Origin: a virus
Length of the DNA stretch: 28,366 nt
Virus record (IMG/VR): IMGVR_UViG_3300037427_002936
Coordinates: 1-28,366 of that record
Reading direction: 5' to 3' (one strand)
Shown: piece after piece, positions 1-9,159 of the stretch
Position numbering within the stretch: position 1 is the stretch's first letter
How the letters are laid out: each line of letters begins with the position of its first letter
Translations under genes and position numbers: made by a program
The notes under the pieces: generated by a model
Told to the model about the DNA's origin: nothing
The model's database searches: none
What the model saw: the letters and a program-made list of their open reading frames with translations, nothing else

Positions 1-1327
1 CGACCGCAGCTGCCGCCACACCGGCCACTTGCAATGCTGTACCGGCGACCTTTTTTAATTTACCTAAACCACTATTCGGATCCGGTTCCGGAGTTTTACC
101 GGTTGGTGGAACCACGTCATCCGGAGATTGTTTGTCTTGAATTTGAGAAAAGTCTTTTGTAACAGTCACTTTACTAGGGTGTTCATGCATATTTGCATAT
201 AAGGAGTTTTGTGACTCCGGAATTATTTCTTGTAGTGTTAAATTTAATTGATATGCGTCTGGTATCACAGTCTGAGCCATAAAGAGTTCCATCTGTGTAT
301 CTCCGGAATCATTTTCTGTAATAATAGGAATGGGTAACGTCATTCGTCTGGTAGGACCAACGAAATCTACACTTAAATTCTGTATATATGACCACCTAGA
401 ATACCATAAACCTTTGATTCTAGCTTCGTATATCCGGGGAGGATCGATTAAATCTCGAGTAATCCGGTTTGGTGTGTTTTGATATACGAGCATAAATATC
501 AACTGCCAGTTTGATATAACATCTTGAAAATTATTTGATGTATTGAGTAACGGAATGGAGACTGAGTATGCCTTCTGATCACGGCTTCCATAATCATACA
601 TCTTCGGATTATCTATATATGTTCCTGGTTCTAATATATTAACTGAAGTCGCGGCATTCGCGATCCACGTTGAATAATCATCTAGTGCTTGATGTAACAT
701 TGGCTGAGGAGTCGAACCCTTGCCATCTATAAACTGATTTGACCTGGCGGTTGCTTTAGATGAAAGATATGGTAATTTATACTTAAAATGCGTCGGATCA
801 GTTACATATAGATTATTAATACTAGACATAACACTACCGTCTCCGTTTGCTACTAAAAAGTCTTTCGCAGCGATGATTCTCTTCCCAGCATCTCCGGATT
901 CTTCCACCCAGGTACTTACCGCCGAGCTAGCATTATTAACACCTCCTAAGACTGTTCCAATTATACCATCCTTCTCGTTACCTCTGAGACGTTTTGCAAA
1001 TCGGCCGACTTTTTCGTGAGCGACTGCTAAATTATTGGCGATTTTATTAACCATAGGATTAACTCTTATTTTATGCTCAGTCATAATAAGCTGAGGTACA
1101 TCTAGTCGAGCTTCACGAGGGCTACGAGTCCATGGAAAATCATTTACAACATCCACTATTTGTGTTTCTAGTGGGGTTTCTGCAGAGACCTTTTTACCGG
1201 CTTGGCCTGCAGGATATAGAGTCGGTGCAGCGCAATATCCGGACATGTGAACATCATCAGGATTATCCTGAACCAAGGGGGTTTTTCTTTCCTCTGGCTT
1301 GAATGCCCATAAATGTTTATACTTCAT
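1..1327 (-). CDS. Putative tail/baseplate structural protein, C-terminus missing at left edge
   Basis: The reading frame starts with ATG at 1327 and stays open for 442 codons to the left edge, so the C-terminus lies outside the window. The start is supported by an exact TATAAATA box at 1333-1340, five bases upstream. I recognise no named family. The protein is soluble. Around residues 330-385 it has a beta-rich stretch ending in a PDAYQLNLTLQEI segment, a pattern seen in tail tube and baseplate-junction proteins. This is followed by a Pro/Gly/Asp-rich linker (PDDVVPPTGKTPEPDPNSG) and an alanine-rich end. It is the last visible gene of the tail block, directly after the tape-measure-like gene, which fits a baseplate or tail-tip role. 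That role is inferred from position and composition only. Confidence 0.6.
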   Translation of the reverse strand, partial: MKYKHLWAFKPEERKTPLVQDNPDDVHMSGYCAAPTLYPAGQAGKKVSAETPLETQIVDVVNDFPWTRSPREARLDVPQLIMTEHKIRVNPMVNKIANNLAVAHEKVGRFAKRLRGNEKDGIIGTVLGGVNNASSAVSTWVEESGDAGKRIIAAKDFLVANGDGSVMSSINNLYVTDPTHFKYKLPYLSSKATARSNQFIDGKGSTPQPMLHQALDDYSTWIANAATSVNILEPGTYIDNPKMYDYGSRDQKAYSVSIPLLNTSNNFQDVISNWQLIFMLVYQNTPNRITRDLIDPPRIYEARIKGLWYSRWSYIQNLSVDFVGPTRRMTLPIPIITENDSGDTQMELFMAQTVIPDAYQLNLTLQEIIPESQNSLYANMHEHPSKVTVTKDFSQIQDKQSPDDVVPPTGKTPEPDPNSGLGKLKKVAGTALQVAGVAAAAV

Positions 1328-1332
1328 GTAAT

Positions 1333-1340
1333 TATTTATA
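1333..1340 (-). promoter_or_regulatory. T4-type late promoter box TATAAATA
   Basis: Exact TATAAATA on the minus strand, with five bases between the box and the ATG at 1327. In T4 the box spans about -13 to -6, which would place the transcription start on the A of this ATG. There is no Shine-Dalgarno sequence between them. Confidence 0.65.
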
Positions 1341-1355
1341 CACCTAGGCTAGTTT

Positions 1356-3410
1356 CTACCGATGCCTCCCAGGTAGGCCGGACATATCTCGTGCGGATCT
1401 GATTGAACCACCACTACTCATGTTAACATTGGTGCTGGTATTCGAGTTCATTATTGTAGCAGCTTCTTTATTGAGCAGCTCTTTAGTTGCTTCTAGTGTC
1501 GCGGTATGTATTTTGGCTAGTTCTTGCTGCTGTCTGATACTAGTTTTTTGTAGTTCGTTAGTTTGTTTAATTTCTTCTAACATATCACGCGATAATTTAT
1601 CTCTCTGTTTCGATGAAGATTGATTCTCTGCTTCGGTCCGGGAAGTGGCTCTATTTTGATTTTCAAAAAATTCAGCTCCTAAAGTAGAGACTGTTTCTTT
1701 TGTGGATACAAATTCCCCAGCTTTGAGAAGTGCTGGTACATCATCCCGGACTCCTGAACCGCCTTTGACGAGACCGCCTTCAGCCATTTTTATTGGCTCT
1801 GGAGGTGCCATTTGCCCAGAATAGTTGGCGTTCCCGGATGAGTCAATCAACCCGGACTCTTTAAATTTACTTAAATACGTCGACGTCATCTTGTCACTAA
1901 AAGACATATTTTCTTTATCACCTGGGCCCAGGCTCTGCTTATCGTAAGATTTCCCACTCGCGCGGTCCTCAATAACAGATTGTATGCGGTCATAATCCTG
2001 TGACGACCAATCTGTCCCGTGCTCATCTCTTAAATTTCGTAAATCGTTAGTGGTCATCTGCCGAAGATCATGATCAGACTTATTCAAAACCTTAGATCGC
2101 TTAGGTCCTTTATCATCACCTTCCTTGGTTCTTTTCGCTGATTCTAAAGATTCAGTCTCGGAAGAAGATTCCGGTTGGTTCTTTATTATTGCTCCGGAGT
2201 CAAGCATCTTGAGTACAGCATCCGGCATCACAGCACGGAGAGGTTTTTGTACCCACCATGGCATCTTCTTCCATCCTTTCGCTAGTTTTTGAATTGCCCA
2301 CTCTTTCATCATCTTAGTCATAGATATGCCTTTAGATGGTTTACCTTCTTTCGCGGCTTCGAAATCTTCGTCTGTAAACCCAAGTAATGCACTAGCACCT
2401 TGATGCAGCATTGGTCCAATAAACGGTATTAGTGATGAAAAGGCGCCGAACATTTTCCATATACCTTTACCGATCTCTCCACCTTTAAATGCGTCCTTGG
2501 CTTCACTAGCATACATGAACGTTCCTATTATAGGTATATTATGTGCATACGGTTTTATAAAATCCCAGATTGGGGCGCACATCTCTTTAATAATATTCAA
2601 TTTCCCCGGTTTTTTGCCGCTCTCATCCGGTTGGTTTTTATAATCCAACCAAGCATTAAACATATCTACACCGAATGACAATACTTGTGTAAATCCAAAG
2701 GGAAGTAAGTTTAGAACACCGCTAACAATATCTAGAACCCCTCCTAGATAATCCTCATTTGCGAAAGCTTTCGCTGCGAATCCAAAACTAACTAAACCAC
2801 CAACTATTGGAATACGTCTTAAAAATTTTGCTAAGAATTTCCCCATCGACCCTAGCATCTTCTTAAATGTGTTTCCTATTAATTTGAGGCCTCCCATAGT
2901 TCCCCATTTACCAAACGATTCGAGTAAACCTTTCCACGGGCCACCAAAACCAGAGAATGCAGCAACCAAAGCTGCTAATCCAGAAATGAGCAACATTGCT
3001 CCAGGGCCTAATAATTTACTCAGCCAGCTTTTACCATCAGCATCCTTTTTACCTTTCTTCTTATCCCCACTTAACATATCTAGCTTATCAAACAGTTTTG
3101 GAAAAGAATCCTTGAGAAAACCTAAGGGGTCTTTCTCATCCTTATCTTTTACTTTTCTAGGGCCTTTTTCTTTTTTCCGATCGGCGGCTTCGTCTTTTCT
3201 ATTTTTATTCAGCGCAGATTGAAGCCATTTCGGAAACATCGATAGCTTATCATCAATATTCTGAGCAGTTTCCTCCTCTTTCTCGGACGGGCCACCCATC
3301 CGCTTCATTTGGTCATCTACTGGAGCGCTGCGCTGCTCTTGGTTATCTTTTCTGATTTCCCTGAGCTCATTGACAATTTCTTGTAATTTATGTTGGTTTT
3401 CCTCGTCCAT
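1356..3410 (-). CDS. Putative tail tape measure protein
   Basis: 684 residues. Residues 1-125 are highly charged and helical (Lys/Glu/Asp-rich). Residues about 130-350 hold several Gly-rich hydrophobic segments (for example GPGAMLLISGLAALVAA). Near residues 541-575 lies a segment MAEGGLVKGGSGVRDDVPAL followed by LKAGEFV; similar G-G-x-V-x-G-x-G-x-x-D-x-x-P-A-L-L-x-x-G-E-F-V motifs occur near the C-terminus of many phage tape measure proteins. The final 110 residues are Gln/Glu-rich coiled coil. It lies downstream of sheath, tube and two small gp26-like genes, the usual place of a tape measure gene. T4 gp29 is 590 residues, so the length is comparable. Low-complexity helical proteins are easily misassigned, so the call is probable rather than certain. 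Confidence 0.6.
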   Translation of the reverse strand: MDEENQHKLQEIVNELREIRKDNQEQRSAPVDDQMKRMGGPSEKEEETAQNIDDKLSMFPKWLQSALNKNRKDEAADRKKEKGPRKVKDKDEKDPLGFLKDSFPKLFDKLDMLSGDKKKGKKDADGKSWLSKLLGPGAMLLISGLAALVAAFSGFGGPWKGLLESFGKWGTMGGLKLIGNTFKKMLGSMGKFLAKFLRRIPIVGGLVSFGFAAKAFANEDYLGGVLDIVSGVLNLLPFGFTQVLSFGVDMFNAWLDYKNQPDESGKKPGKLNIIKEMCAPIWDFIKPYAHNIPIIGTFMYASEAKDAFKGGEIGKGIWKMFGAFSSLIPFIGPMLHQGASALLGFTDEDFEAAKEGKPSKGISMTKMMKEWAIQKLAKGWKKMPWWVQKPLRAVMPDAVLKMLDSGAIIKNQPESSSETESLESAKRTKEGDDKGPKRSKVLNKSDHDLRQMTTNDLRNLRDEHGTDWSSQDYDRIQSVIEDRASGKSYDKQSLGPGDKENMSFSDKMTSTYLSKFKESGLIDSSGNANYSGQMAPPEPIKMAEGGLVKGGSGVRDDVPALLKAGEFVSTKETVSTLGAEFFENQNRATSRTEAENQSSSKQRDKLSRDMLEEIKQTNELQKTSIRQQQELAKIHTATLEATKELLNKEAATIMNSNTSTNVNMSSGGSIRSARDMSGLPGRHR

Positions 3411-3426
3411 GTATAAAAATACTTAT

Positions 3427-4197
3427 TCATGGGCTGTTAAAGAAGGTCGCATCGATAGGGAGTTCTAGTTCTTTCTCATCTATTACAACTGTGTTGTATT
3501 TCTGCTCAAATTCCCGGATTGATTCAATAAACTTTACAATATCATTACTAACAGATAGAGGTAGCGATTCAATAACGGAAATGGATTCCGGAGCGGATAG
3601 AGTTTTTAAATCAATCATTCGGTCACCAACAGTGATCGATCCTAAGAATTTCGCGAGTTCGAAAACATATAATTTTCCTATAGTTTCGGTTAAATCATCT
3701 GCTGTAAATTCTAAGGATTTCTTTGTATCATCAGTAAATTTGCTGTCGGTATTTAGGTCCGGTACTCGAATATGTGCAGATATATTTTCATGTGTAATAT
3801 CTCTTGCCAATAAATCCGGGGTAACAGCATGCTGCTTAAACGTCTCATAGTGGTCCTGTAAATTAATATCATAACCTATTGAATCGTCTTTAGGATCTTC
3901 AATCCGTATATCTGAACCTAGACACTGTAACCGGAAGCCTGTTAAAATACTGACCTTATCGATAATTAAATATTCTAGATCCTCTACTGAGTTCTCTGCA
4001 ATAATATCATTTGTTATTTTATTAAATGCAGCATTGGATGTAGACGCATCTAGTGAACCTTTAATAATATTTTTTTGTTGCTTGACTGTTAATGGTAAGA
4101 ACTGCACTTCTCGCTGATGTGTAGGTATAAAAACCGGGAATGCTTTGGAAACATTTAGCGCTTCTAGATCTTGAAGTATAGATTTATAGTCTGACAT
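3427..4197 (-). CDS. gp26-like baseplate hub / tail assembly protein (second copy)
   Basis: 256 residues. The N-terminus reads as a short beta strand plus LPLTVKQQK (residues 34-42), which resembles the 'F-x-PLT-x-x-x-x-K' start of T4 gp26-type baseplate proteins. A central segment around residues 85-105 (IIDKVSILTGFRLQCLGSDI) matches the helix followed by 'LG/CxGxxI' that the family uses. It shares this architecture with the neighbouring 310-residue gene, so the two look like diverged paralogues. The pair sits between tube and tape measure genes, where many phages encode tail assembly chaperones. It ends 16 bases before the tape measure start. Family call moderate; chaperone role inferred. 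Confidence 0.55.
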   Translation of the reverse strand: MSDYKSILQDLEALNVSKAFPVFIPTHQREVQFLPLTVKQQKNIIKGSLDASTSNAAFNKITNDIIAENSVEDLEYLIIDKVSILTGFRLQCLGSDIRIEDPKDDSIGYDINLQDHYETFKQHAVTPDLLARDITHENISAHIRVPDLNTDSKFTDDTKKSLEFTADDLTETIGKLYVFELAKFLGSITVGDRMIDLKTLSAPESISVIESLPLSVSNDIVKFIESIREFEQKYNTVVIDEKELELPIDATFFNSP

Positions 4198-4202
4198 GTA
4201 CT

Positions 4203-4210
4203 TATTTAAA
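4203..4210 (-). promoter_or_regulatory. Late-promoter variant TTTAAATA
   Basis: TTTAAATA, one base away from TATAAATA, with five bases (AGTAC) before the ATG at 4197. This is the same spacing as the exact boxes upstream of other virion genes in the window. It lies in the 20-base gap after the preceding stop codon. Confidence 0.4.
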
Positions 4211-4217
4211 CCGGATG

Positions 4218-5150
4218 TTATAGATTATCCACTGCACCACTAAATCTATCAGGAAGAGTCGGTCCGGTATTTCGACTATCAGCTTCTTTTTGTTGTCGTT
4301 CTTGTTCCGCTAGTTCTTTACGACGGGTAGTCAGAAAAATACCAGCTTCAGCAGGTGTAAGAGATTCGATATATTCTGGTGAGAGATGTACGTTTGAGCT
4401 TAATGAATATAGCATTTCGTAATAACCTATCAACCGATCACTGAACACCATTCGAATAAAATTAAACATGCTATTATTATACAGACCGAGTCTATGTTCC
4501 TGTGATGCTGAGCCGTCATAATGCGGGCTTTTTTCGACTAAAATGACTGACTCATTAAATTTCTCTTGTAAATTGTTCGAATATTTAACAATATAATTAA
4601 AAACCTCCCCGGGAAGACAATTTATTATATCTCTCCTTTCATCATACGCTAAGTCACCTAAATTATGATCGGTGCCTTGTATACATATATTGTTAATACA
4701 GTATGTCATTGTATCGACTAGGTCATCGTCATCTGTGTATAGATTTTCTGGAATACCTACGTCTAGAGAGATATCATCATTTAATTTAAGACTGCTTCCG
4801 GTGGATTCGCCAATATCGGTGAAGTTTTGCAATATATTGTTCAATTCAATGGATGTTTTGTATTTTTTCTTCGTCTTAGGACATGTAAATTGTAAATCAA
4901 TCGCCGGGCCTATACAAACAATCCGGAGTGTTAGCAGAATACAAAAAACATCAATTTTATTAAGACCATCCGGGCGAGTTTCACCTAATTTCTCAATTAT
5001 ATTATAAAAATACTGCCCTAATCGCTCTTCATCATTAGATTCAATATATTTTAGTATGTTTTTATATACTTTATTCGTCAATTGTCGAAAAGGAACATGT
5101 TTTCGCAAACTAGGAATATATACACTAATTAAAAAATCATCAACCTCCAT
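4218..5150 (-). CDS. gp26-like baseplate hub / tail assembly protein (first copy)
   Basis: 310 residues. The N-terminus (residues 8-30: beta strand, then HVPFRQLTNKVYKNILKYI) and the segment at residues 68-105 (helix CILLTLRIVCIGP, then beta QFTCPKTKKKYKTSIELNNI) match the layout of T4 gp26-type baseplate proteins. In that family a hydrophobic helix is followed by 'G-x-x-I' and a strand with CP and 'I-x-L'. The C-terminal 35 residues are charged (RRKELAEQERQQKEADSR), as if exposed. The next gene downstream is a shorter relative. Location between tube-like genes and tape measure supports a role in tail or baseplate assembly. The exact function (hub component or assembly chaperone) cannot be settled from sequence. 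Confidence 0.6.
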   Translation of the reverse strand: MEVDDFLISVYIPSLRKHVPFRQLTNKVYKNILKYIESNDEERLGQYFYNIIEKLGETRPDGLNKIDVFCILLTLRIVCIGPAIDLQFTCPKTKKKYKTSIELNNILQNFTDIGESTGSSLKLNDDISLDVGIPENLYTDDDDLVDTMTYCINNICIQGTDHNLGDLAYDERRDIINCLPGEVFNYIVKYSNNLQEKFNESVILVEKSPHYDGSASQEHRLGLYNNSMFNFIRMVFSDRLIGYYEMLYSLSSNVHLSPEYIESLTPAEAGIFLTTRRKELAEQERQQKEADSRNTGPTLPDRFSGAVDNL

Positions 5151-5159
5151 TACATGTAT

Positions 5160-5167
5160 TACTTATA
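5160..5167 (-). promoter_or_regulatory. Late-type box TATAAGTA
   Basis: TATAAGTA on the minus strand, nine bases upstream of the ATG at 5150. It differs at one base from the T4 late box. Spacing is longer than at the other sites. An ATG directly followed by TAA lies between box and gene, so the short leader would contain a minimal start-stop. Confidence 0.45.
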
Positions 5168-5189
5168 TTGAGATTTATAGAAATAAAGG

Positions 5190-6170
5190 CTAGGCGGTGT
5201 TCTTGGCCCCGCGTCTTGCTGCTGCAATTGAGTCGCTAGCGGAAGCCTGCTTCTTGTTACCGAGTACCCCTAGCTGTGTAGCACCGTTCATGATATTAAG
5301 TAATTGACCAGTACCAAAACCTTTAATAATCTCTTCAATAGGTATAAACGGCATGCCTTCAACCGAATAATCTGAAAACCTCCACTGTACATCGTATCTC
5401 TTTACTTCATTACCGTCATACGGTAGATTATTATCATTAATCTGCATGGGTACACAATCATAAAACCTCCATGTTTTTCTAGGGACAGTAGATCTTTTTT
5501 GATATGTCTTTGCTAACTGTATAACAGTTATATTGGTCTTGACATTCTGTGGATCGAGAATTCCTTCTGCATCATTATCCGAAGGCCGGGCTACTAAACC
5601 TAAGTGAGATCCTAATATTATCCACGGTCGTATGACAAAGTCAGCGAATGAAGTATTTGTCTCTAAAAATTCCATAGTTAAGGGTGAAAATGGCGCTCGG
5701 TCTCCACCTTTAAGGCCTCCAACGAATCCACGTTTAGCTCCACCTTCCGGTTGGACATAATCTAGTCCGGACATTTGTTCTCCGGGGATATTCAGACCTT
5801 GAGCAAATATACAACCGGCGATTTTCTGATTCGCATAACTGGTCGTCGTTGTAACGTTTTTCTTTATATTCCATCCCTTCTTCTCCCCGTCTCTCCCGGG
5901 TTCTAATTGCTGTAATAAGTCAGAGTAAAGGGCAGTAGGGAAACGTTCTATCATAACTAGCCATTGAAACTGTAATGGTATGCTACCGCTCCATGTCTCT
6001 AGCAATCGAAGGAAATGATCACGGTAATTAATTAACGGCCATAGAGGTACATTTGTACCGAATAATTCAACACCAGCAGATCCCGGGGTCTCTAAAACTG
6101 ATCCTACCGGGCTGTTTTTAACCAGCTGTGCGCTAGTTTTTAATAAATCTCCTACTCCTCCAAGTCCCAT
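5190..6170 (-). CDS. Tail tube-like / baseplate-tube junction protein
   Basis: 326 residues. The core from about residue 110 to 275 is beta-rich, with segments typical of tail tube-fold proteins: a strand around FSPLTMEFLETNTSFADFVI, then RPWIILGSH, then a C-terminal half with KTWRFYDCVPMQI and a final strand YDVQWRFSDYSVEG. T4 has two longer tube-fold proteins, gp48 and gp54, that connect baseplate and tube, and this protein could play that part. It follows the tube gene at a 29-base gap and precedes the gp26-like pair. The first 40 residues are Gly/Val/Leu-rich and may form an amphipathic helix. The tube-fold call is by pattern; no specific gp48/gp54 assignment is claimed. Confidence 0.5.
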   Translation of the reverse strand: MGLGGVGDLLKTSAQLVKNSPVGSVLETPGSAGVELFGTNVPLWPLINYRDHFLRLLETWSGSIPLQFQWLVMIERFPTALYSDLLQQLEPGRDGEKKGWNIKKNVTTTTSYANQKIAGCIFAQGLNIPGEQMSGLDYVQPEGGAKRGFVGGLKGGDRAPFSPLTMEFLETNTSFADFVIRPWIILGSHLGLVARPSDNDAEGILDPQNVKTNITVIQLAKTYQKRSTVPRKTWRFYDCVPMQINDNNLPYDGNEVKRYDVQWRFSDYSVEGMPFIPIEEIIKGFGTGQLLNIMNGATQLGVLGNKKQASASDSIAAARRGAKNTA

Positions 6171-6176
6171 ATAAAA

Positions 6177-6184
6177 TACTTATA
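6177..6184 (-). promoter_or_regulatory. Late-type box TATAAGTA
   Basis: TATAAGTA on the minus strand with six bases (TTTTAT) before the ATG at 6170, in the 29-base gap after the tube gene. It differs by one base from the T4 late box and has the same spacing as the exact boxes in the window. Confidence 0.5.
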
Positions 6185-6199
6185 CAGGTGGCTTTCTTT

Positions 6200-6748
6200 T
6201 TATCGTTCTGGTGCTAATCTCCGCCAGAAGTGATATGCGAGATTTACTGTAAACGATGTTGTAGCACCGCTTCCTTCAATAGAATATGATATATCTCCAA
6301 CAGATGTTGGATATGCACCTACTAATTGATAATGCGCAACGGCATCCAACTGAGAGTTAAGCTGTAGTAGATCTACTACCGACGTTGCTCTAGGGACAAA
6401 ATAGTTACCAGTTGACGTTGCGTCGTCAAATATATCAAAACTCCAGTTCTCAAATATTTGTCTAATTTTACTTGCATTGTCGCAGTGAAAATCTAGTGTG
6501 TATTCACCAGGATATGATGCAGCGCCAGGTACCTTAAACGCTAGACCCATGTATGTTACATCGGCATTATTAACTGTCCTAGCTGGGATAGTTCCACCTT
6601 TTGCATATACAAGATCATCTTCAGTGATCTCCTGATTACTACCTAATCCAGGATTGATGTTTAATACTCTGAATTGAAAGTCTCGCGAGAAGTCTTTTTC
6701 TTGCGCTACTCTGTAAAAATCTGATATTGTCTGTCTTACGTCTGGCAT
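6200..6748 (-). CDS. gp19: Tail tube protein (gp19-like)
   Basis: 182 residues against 163 in T4 gp19. It forms the inner tube through which DNA passes, inside the sheath. The N-terminus has an RDFQFRV strand, and the middle carries the long loop and strand (IPARTVNNADVTYMGLAFKV). The end has the family's LVGAYPTSVGDISYSIEG, then a strand TSFTVNLAYHFWRR; T4 gp19 ends similarly with 'LWPTNVGELQLDW ... FEVTLALDYWE'. It follows the sheath gene by 14 bases, the conserved sheath-tube order. An ACTAAGTA sequence five bases upstream of the ATG (6754-6761) is a weak relative of the late box. Confidence 0.85.
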   Translation of the reverse strand: MPDVRQTISDFYRVAQEKDFSRDFQFRVLNINPGLGSNQEITEDDLVYAKGGTIPARTVNNADVTYMGLAFKVPGAASYPGEYTLDFHCDNASKIRQIFENWSFDIFDDATSTGNYFVPRATSVVDLLQLNSQLDAVAHYQLVGAYPTSVGDISYSIEGSGATTSFTVNLAYHFWRRLAPER

Positions 6749-6753
6749 ATAAT

Positions 6754-6761
6754 TACTTAGT
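6754..6761 (-). promoter_or_regulatory. Possible late-promoter variant ACTAAGTA
   Basis: ACTAAGTA, five bases upstream of the tube gene ATG (6748), overlapping the short sheath-tube gap. It differs from TATAAGTA at two positions. It is listed because position and spacing match the better boxes. Confidence 0.25.
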
Positions 6762-6762
6762 C

Positions 6763-9138
6763 TTAGGCTACTAATTCGCTAAAATCTTGGCCGGTTCTTG
6801 TTGCGTAGAAGTTCACTAATATGAATTCAGCGGATCTAACAGGTTTAATATAGATATCAACTACCATTTCATTCTGGTCTATAACATCAGGCGGATTGTT
6901 CCTCTCGTCGCAGACGATTAGATAATCATACATTCCCTCTGTATTTTTCGCTCTTTCAAATATAGGTGTCAGAACGTTAACGACTTGTGTTCGTGTAAAT
7001 AAAGTATTCGGCTCAAATACGAAATATTTAACAGTTGCTCTAACTGCTTTCTCAAGATATAGAAACAACCTCCGGACATTGATTCGATCGAAGGCTGAAG
7101 GCTTACGTTGCATTGTCTTTTGCCCAAATACTACAAACCCATCGTTAGGGAAATTAGATATAGGGTTGAGATTGATCTTGTATAGCTGATCTCTATGCTT
7201 CTGACGAGGATATAACGCAATATCCAGTGCATTTGTAAGTAATCCTCTAGTAAAACCAGCTGGTGCATACCAAGGGTAAAAATTCGAGTCAGTTAAAGCC
7301 ATTAATTTGGCAGCGAATCCGCTAAATGGAACCCATATTCCTCGATTCATAACTCGGTCATAAACCTGTAACCAATTAGCATATGCACATGCATAGCTGG
7401 AATTGGTACTAGCAAATAAATGACGGAGCGGCCAGTACACATGTAGTGAGAAATTTTTCTTTTCTGTTGGGTCATCACTATCAACATTGCGTTGATCAAG
7501 TACTTTAGTACTGCGTCCTTGAACGAATATATTTCGCAATCCATCTGCAATATAAAGCATATCTTTTCGTTTATGCTGAGCGAAAGTTACAAACGCGCCA
7601 TTAACAGCTCGGTAATCTAGCACATATTTTGGAGGTGTTAAGTCTTGCTTGCTTGAGTATATCTCGTCGATATTTAGAATTGTTTCATCATCCCATCCTT
7701 TCTGGTTCCCGGCATCGGTTGAAGCAAAGATTGTTCCTAGGCCGCCTTCACATACAATATCTAGCGGGAACAACTCATGGTTGTCTACTAACTCAAAGAC
7801 TCTTTCCAATTTCGCAGGAATAGCGCCGGCTTGAGTAGATGATACATCACTTCTCCTATAATCACCGGAAGGATACAAGTTATCAGCCGGTTTCACTACA
7901 CCAGCTCCACTCCCGGTTTCTAGATCATGTCGGAATGCTGAAAGTGCGCTAGCTTCTGAACCATCAACAAATACATCATCATTGACAACTCCTCCGGTTC
8001 CTACCGTTGGTTTCGCGGACATCATTCTAACAGTACGTTGAGGCTTCGCGGTTACAGTATCAAACCAATCACCTTTTGTTTTAGAAATGTTAGCATTAAT
8101 GAATATCCGCATATTTGTAGATAAAGCTGATGTATCTTCAATGAAATATGATATTGCAGGACCACCATCTTGTGAATGAGTCGTACGGAAGCTGTTTAAT
8201 GAGCCAATATGGGCTTCTGACATCAAGAAATCTAATTTAGTTGTGTCTGGATCCATTACAGATGGTCTGACCTTAAACAACCCGAACGTCAAGGTATCGC
8301 TAAATTCCGAGGTACTAATATCAAACGGTGAAATGTTTTCTAATATCTCTGAAGGTGTTCCATCTTCTTTACCGACTCCGATAGCAATAGAGCTCAGAGA
8401 GAAAGACAACCGATCAACCGGGACCTTCATATAATCATATGTCATATCACCCTTAGCTGGACTATTAACAGAATACATATTCATGACTCCGTCATAGTCG
8501 GTAGCTGGGTTTAAATTAGTGTTGTCAACAATACCGAGATAATATCCTTCCATCTTCTGTGTAATTGTTGATTTTCGAGTCTGGACTACAATCATTCCGG
8601 CTTTACCCCATTCTGCTGGGGCACCGGTTCCGGCGGCTGAATTACCAGCGAAGGTAGTAACACCATCTGTTGTATCAGACCAGTTTACGTGACCTTGCTG
8701 TAAATCTAAATATTGTTGATCAGATAGAGAAATTTGTGTTGGCTGACCAAAGTAATATGCGTCTGCACCGGACAGGCTAGCACCGGCTCGATAAGTTGCA
8801 TCACCAGGCTCTTTCGCGAATACCGGGAAGAACAAGGCACTATAACCACCTACTATATCTCCACCGCCTGCTCCGTATGGTAACCTACTTACTATTAGGT
8901 TGGCCGGGCTGTCCAGCACTGCTTTTACTGTGTGGTAGAAATACCGCTCCATCGCATTTGTAGGAGCTCCGTAGATTTGTTCGAACTCGCTTACGCTAGC
9001 TAGTCCGATTATTTCATCTGTTGGGCCTTTCGTCGCGAACCCTGTTACAAGTACGTTTGTACCTACAGGAAGATTCGGCCTCAATGATAAATCGATTTCT
9101 TTTATTTCTACTCCGGGACTTTGAATTGTACGTGCCAT
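6763..9138 (-). CDS. gp18: Tail sheath protein (gp18-like)
   Basis: 791 residues; T4 gp18 has 659. It polymerises around the tube and contracts during infection. The N-terminus has the family start: SPGVEIKEIDLS, then a strand (NVLVTGFATKGP) and SVSEFEQIYGAP. The C-terminal domain (about residues 560-790) has the conserved features KRKDMLYIADGLRN, WVPFSGFAAKL, GFTRGLLTNALDIALYP, FVVFGQKTMQ and RINVRRLFLYLEKAVR, which form the contractile core and interlocking arms. The extra length is in the middle, exposed part (about residues 200-500). It has its own late box, and unlike most genes here it also has a Shine-Dalgarno-like AAAGG six bases before the ATG. Confidence 0.95.
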   Translation of the reverse strand: MARTIQSPGVEIKEIDLSLRPNLPVGTNVLVTGFATKGPTDEIIGLASVSEFEQIYGAPTNAMERYFYHTVKAVLDSPANLIVSRLPYGAGGGDIVGGYSALFFPVFAKEPGDATYRAGASLSGADAYYFGQPTQISLSDQQYLDLQQGHVNWSDTTDGVTTFAGNSAAGTGAPAEWGKAGMIVVQTRKSTITQKMEGYYLGIVDNTNLNPATDYDGVMNMYSVNSPAKGDMTYDYMKVPVDRLSFSLSSIAIGVGKEDGTPSEILENISPFDISTSEFSDTLTFGLFKVRPSVMDPDTTKLDFLMSEAHIGSLNSFRTTHSQDGGPAISYFIEDTSALSTNMRIFINANISKTKGDWFDTVTAKPQRTVRMMSAKPTVGTGGVVNDDVFVDGSEASALSAFRHDLETGSGAGVVKPADNLYPSGDYRRSDVSSTQAGAIPAKLERVFELVDNHELFPLDIVCEGGLGTIFASTDAGNQKGWDDETILNIDEIYSSKQDLTPPKYVLDYRAVNGAFVTFAQHKRKDMLYIADGLRNIFVQGRSTKVLDQRNVDSDDPTEKKNFSLHVYWPLRHLFASTNSSYACAYANWLQVYDRVMNRGIWVPFSGFAAKLMALTDSNFYPWYAPAGFTRGLLTNALDIALYPRQKHRDQLYKINLNPISNFPNDGFVVFGQKTMQRKPSAFDRINVRRLFLYLEKAVRATVKYFVFEPNTLFTRTQVVNVLTPIFERAKNTEGMYDYLIVCDERNNPPDVIDQNEMVVDIYIKPVRSAEFILVNFYATRTGQDFSELVA

Positions 9139-9151
9139 AATTACCTTTGTC

Positions 9152-9159
9152 TATTTATA
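9152..9159 (-). promoter_or_regulatory. Late promoter box TATAAATA upstream of the sheath gene
   Basis: Exact TATAAATA on the minus strand with 13 bases before the ATG at 9138. Those bases include AAAGG followed by TAATT and the ATG. The predicted leader is about 8 bases and carries a Shine-Dalgarno core, unlike most other late boxes here. Confidence 0.6.

Noticed and set aside
1420-1623. Plus-strand open frames opposite the tape measure, sheath and other genes (for example 1420-1623, 2869-3222, 7629-7823, 8243-8434)
   Set aside because: They lie fully inside well-supported genes on the other strand, have no promoter or ribosome site, and encode low-complexity or unrecognised sequence.
4198-4217. 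A programmed frameshift joining the two gp26-like genes, as in lambda G/GT
   Set aside because: The genes do not overlap; there is a 20-base gap with its own promoter variant, and I see no slippery heptamer at the first gene's end.
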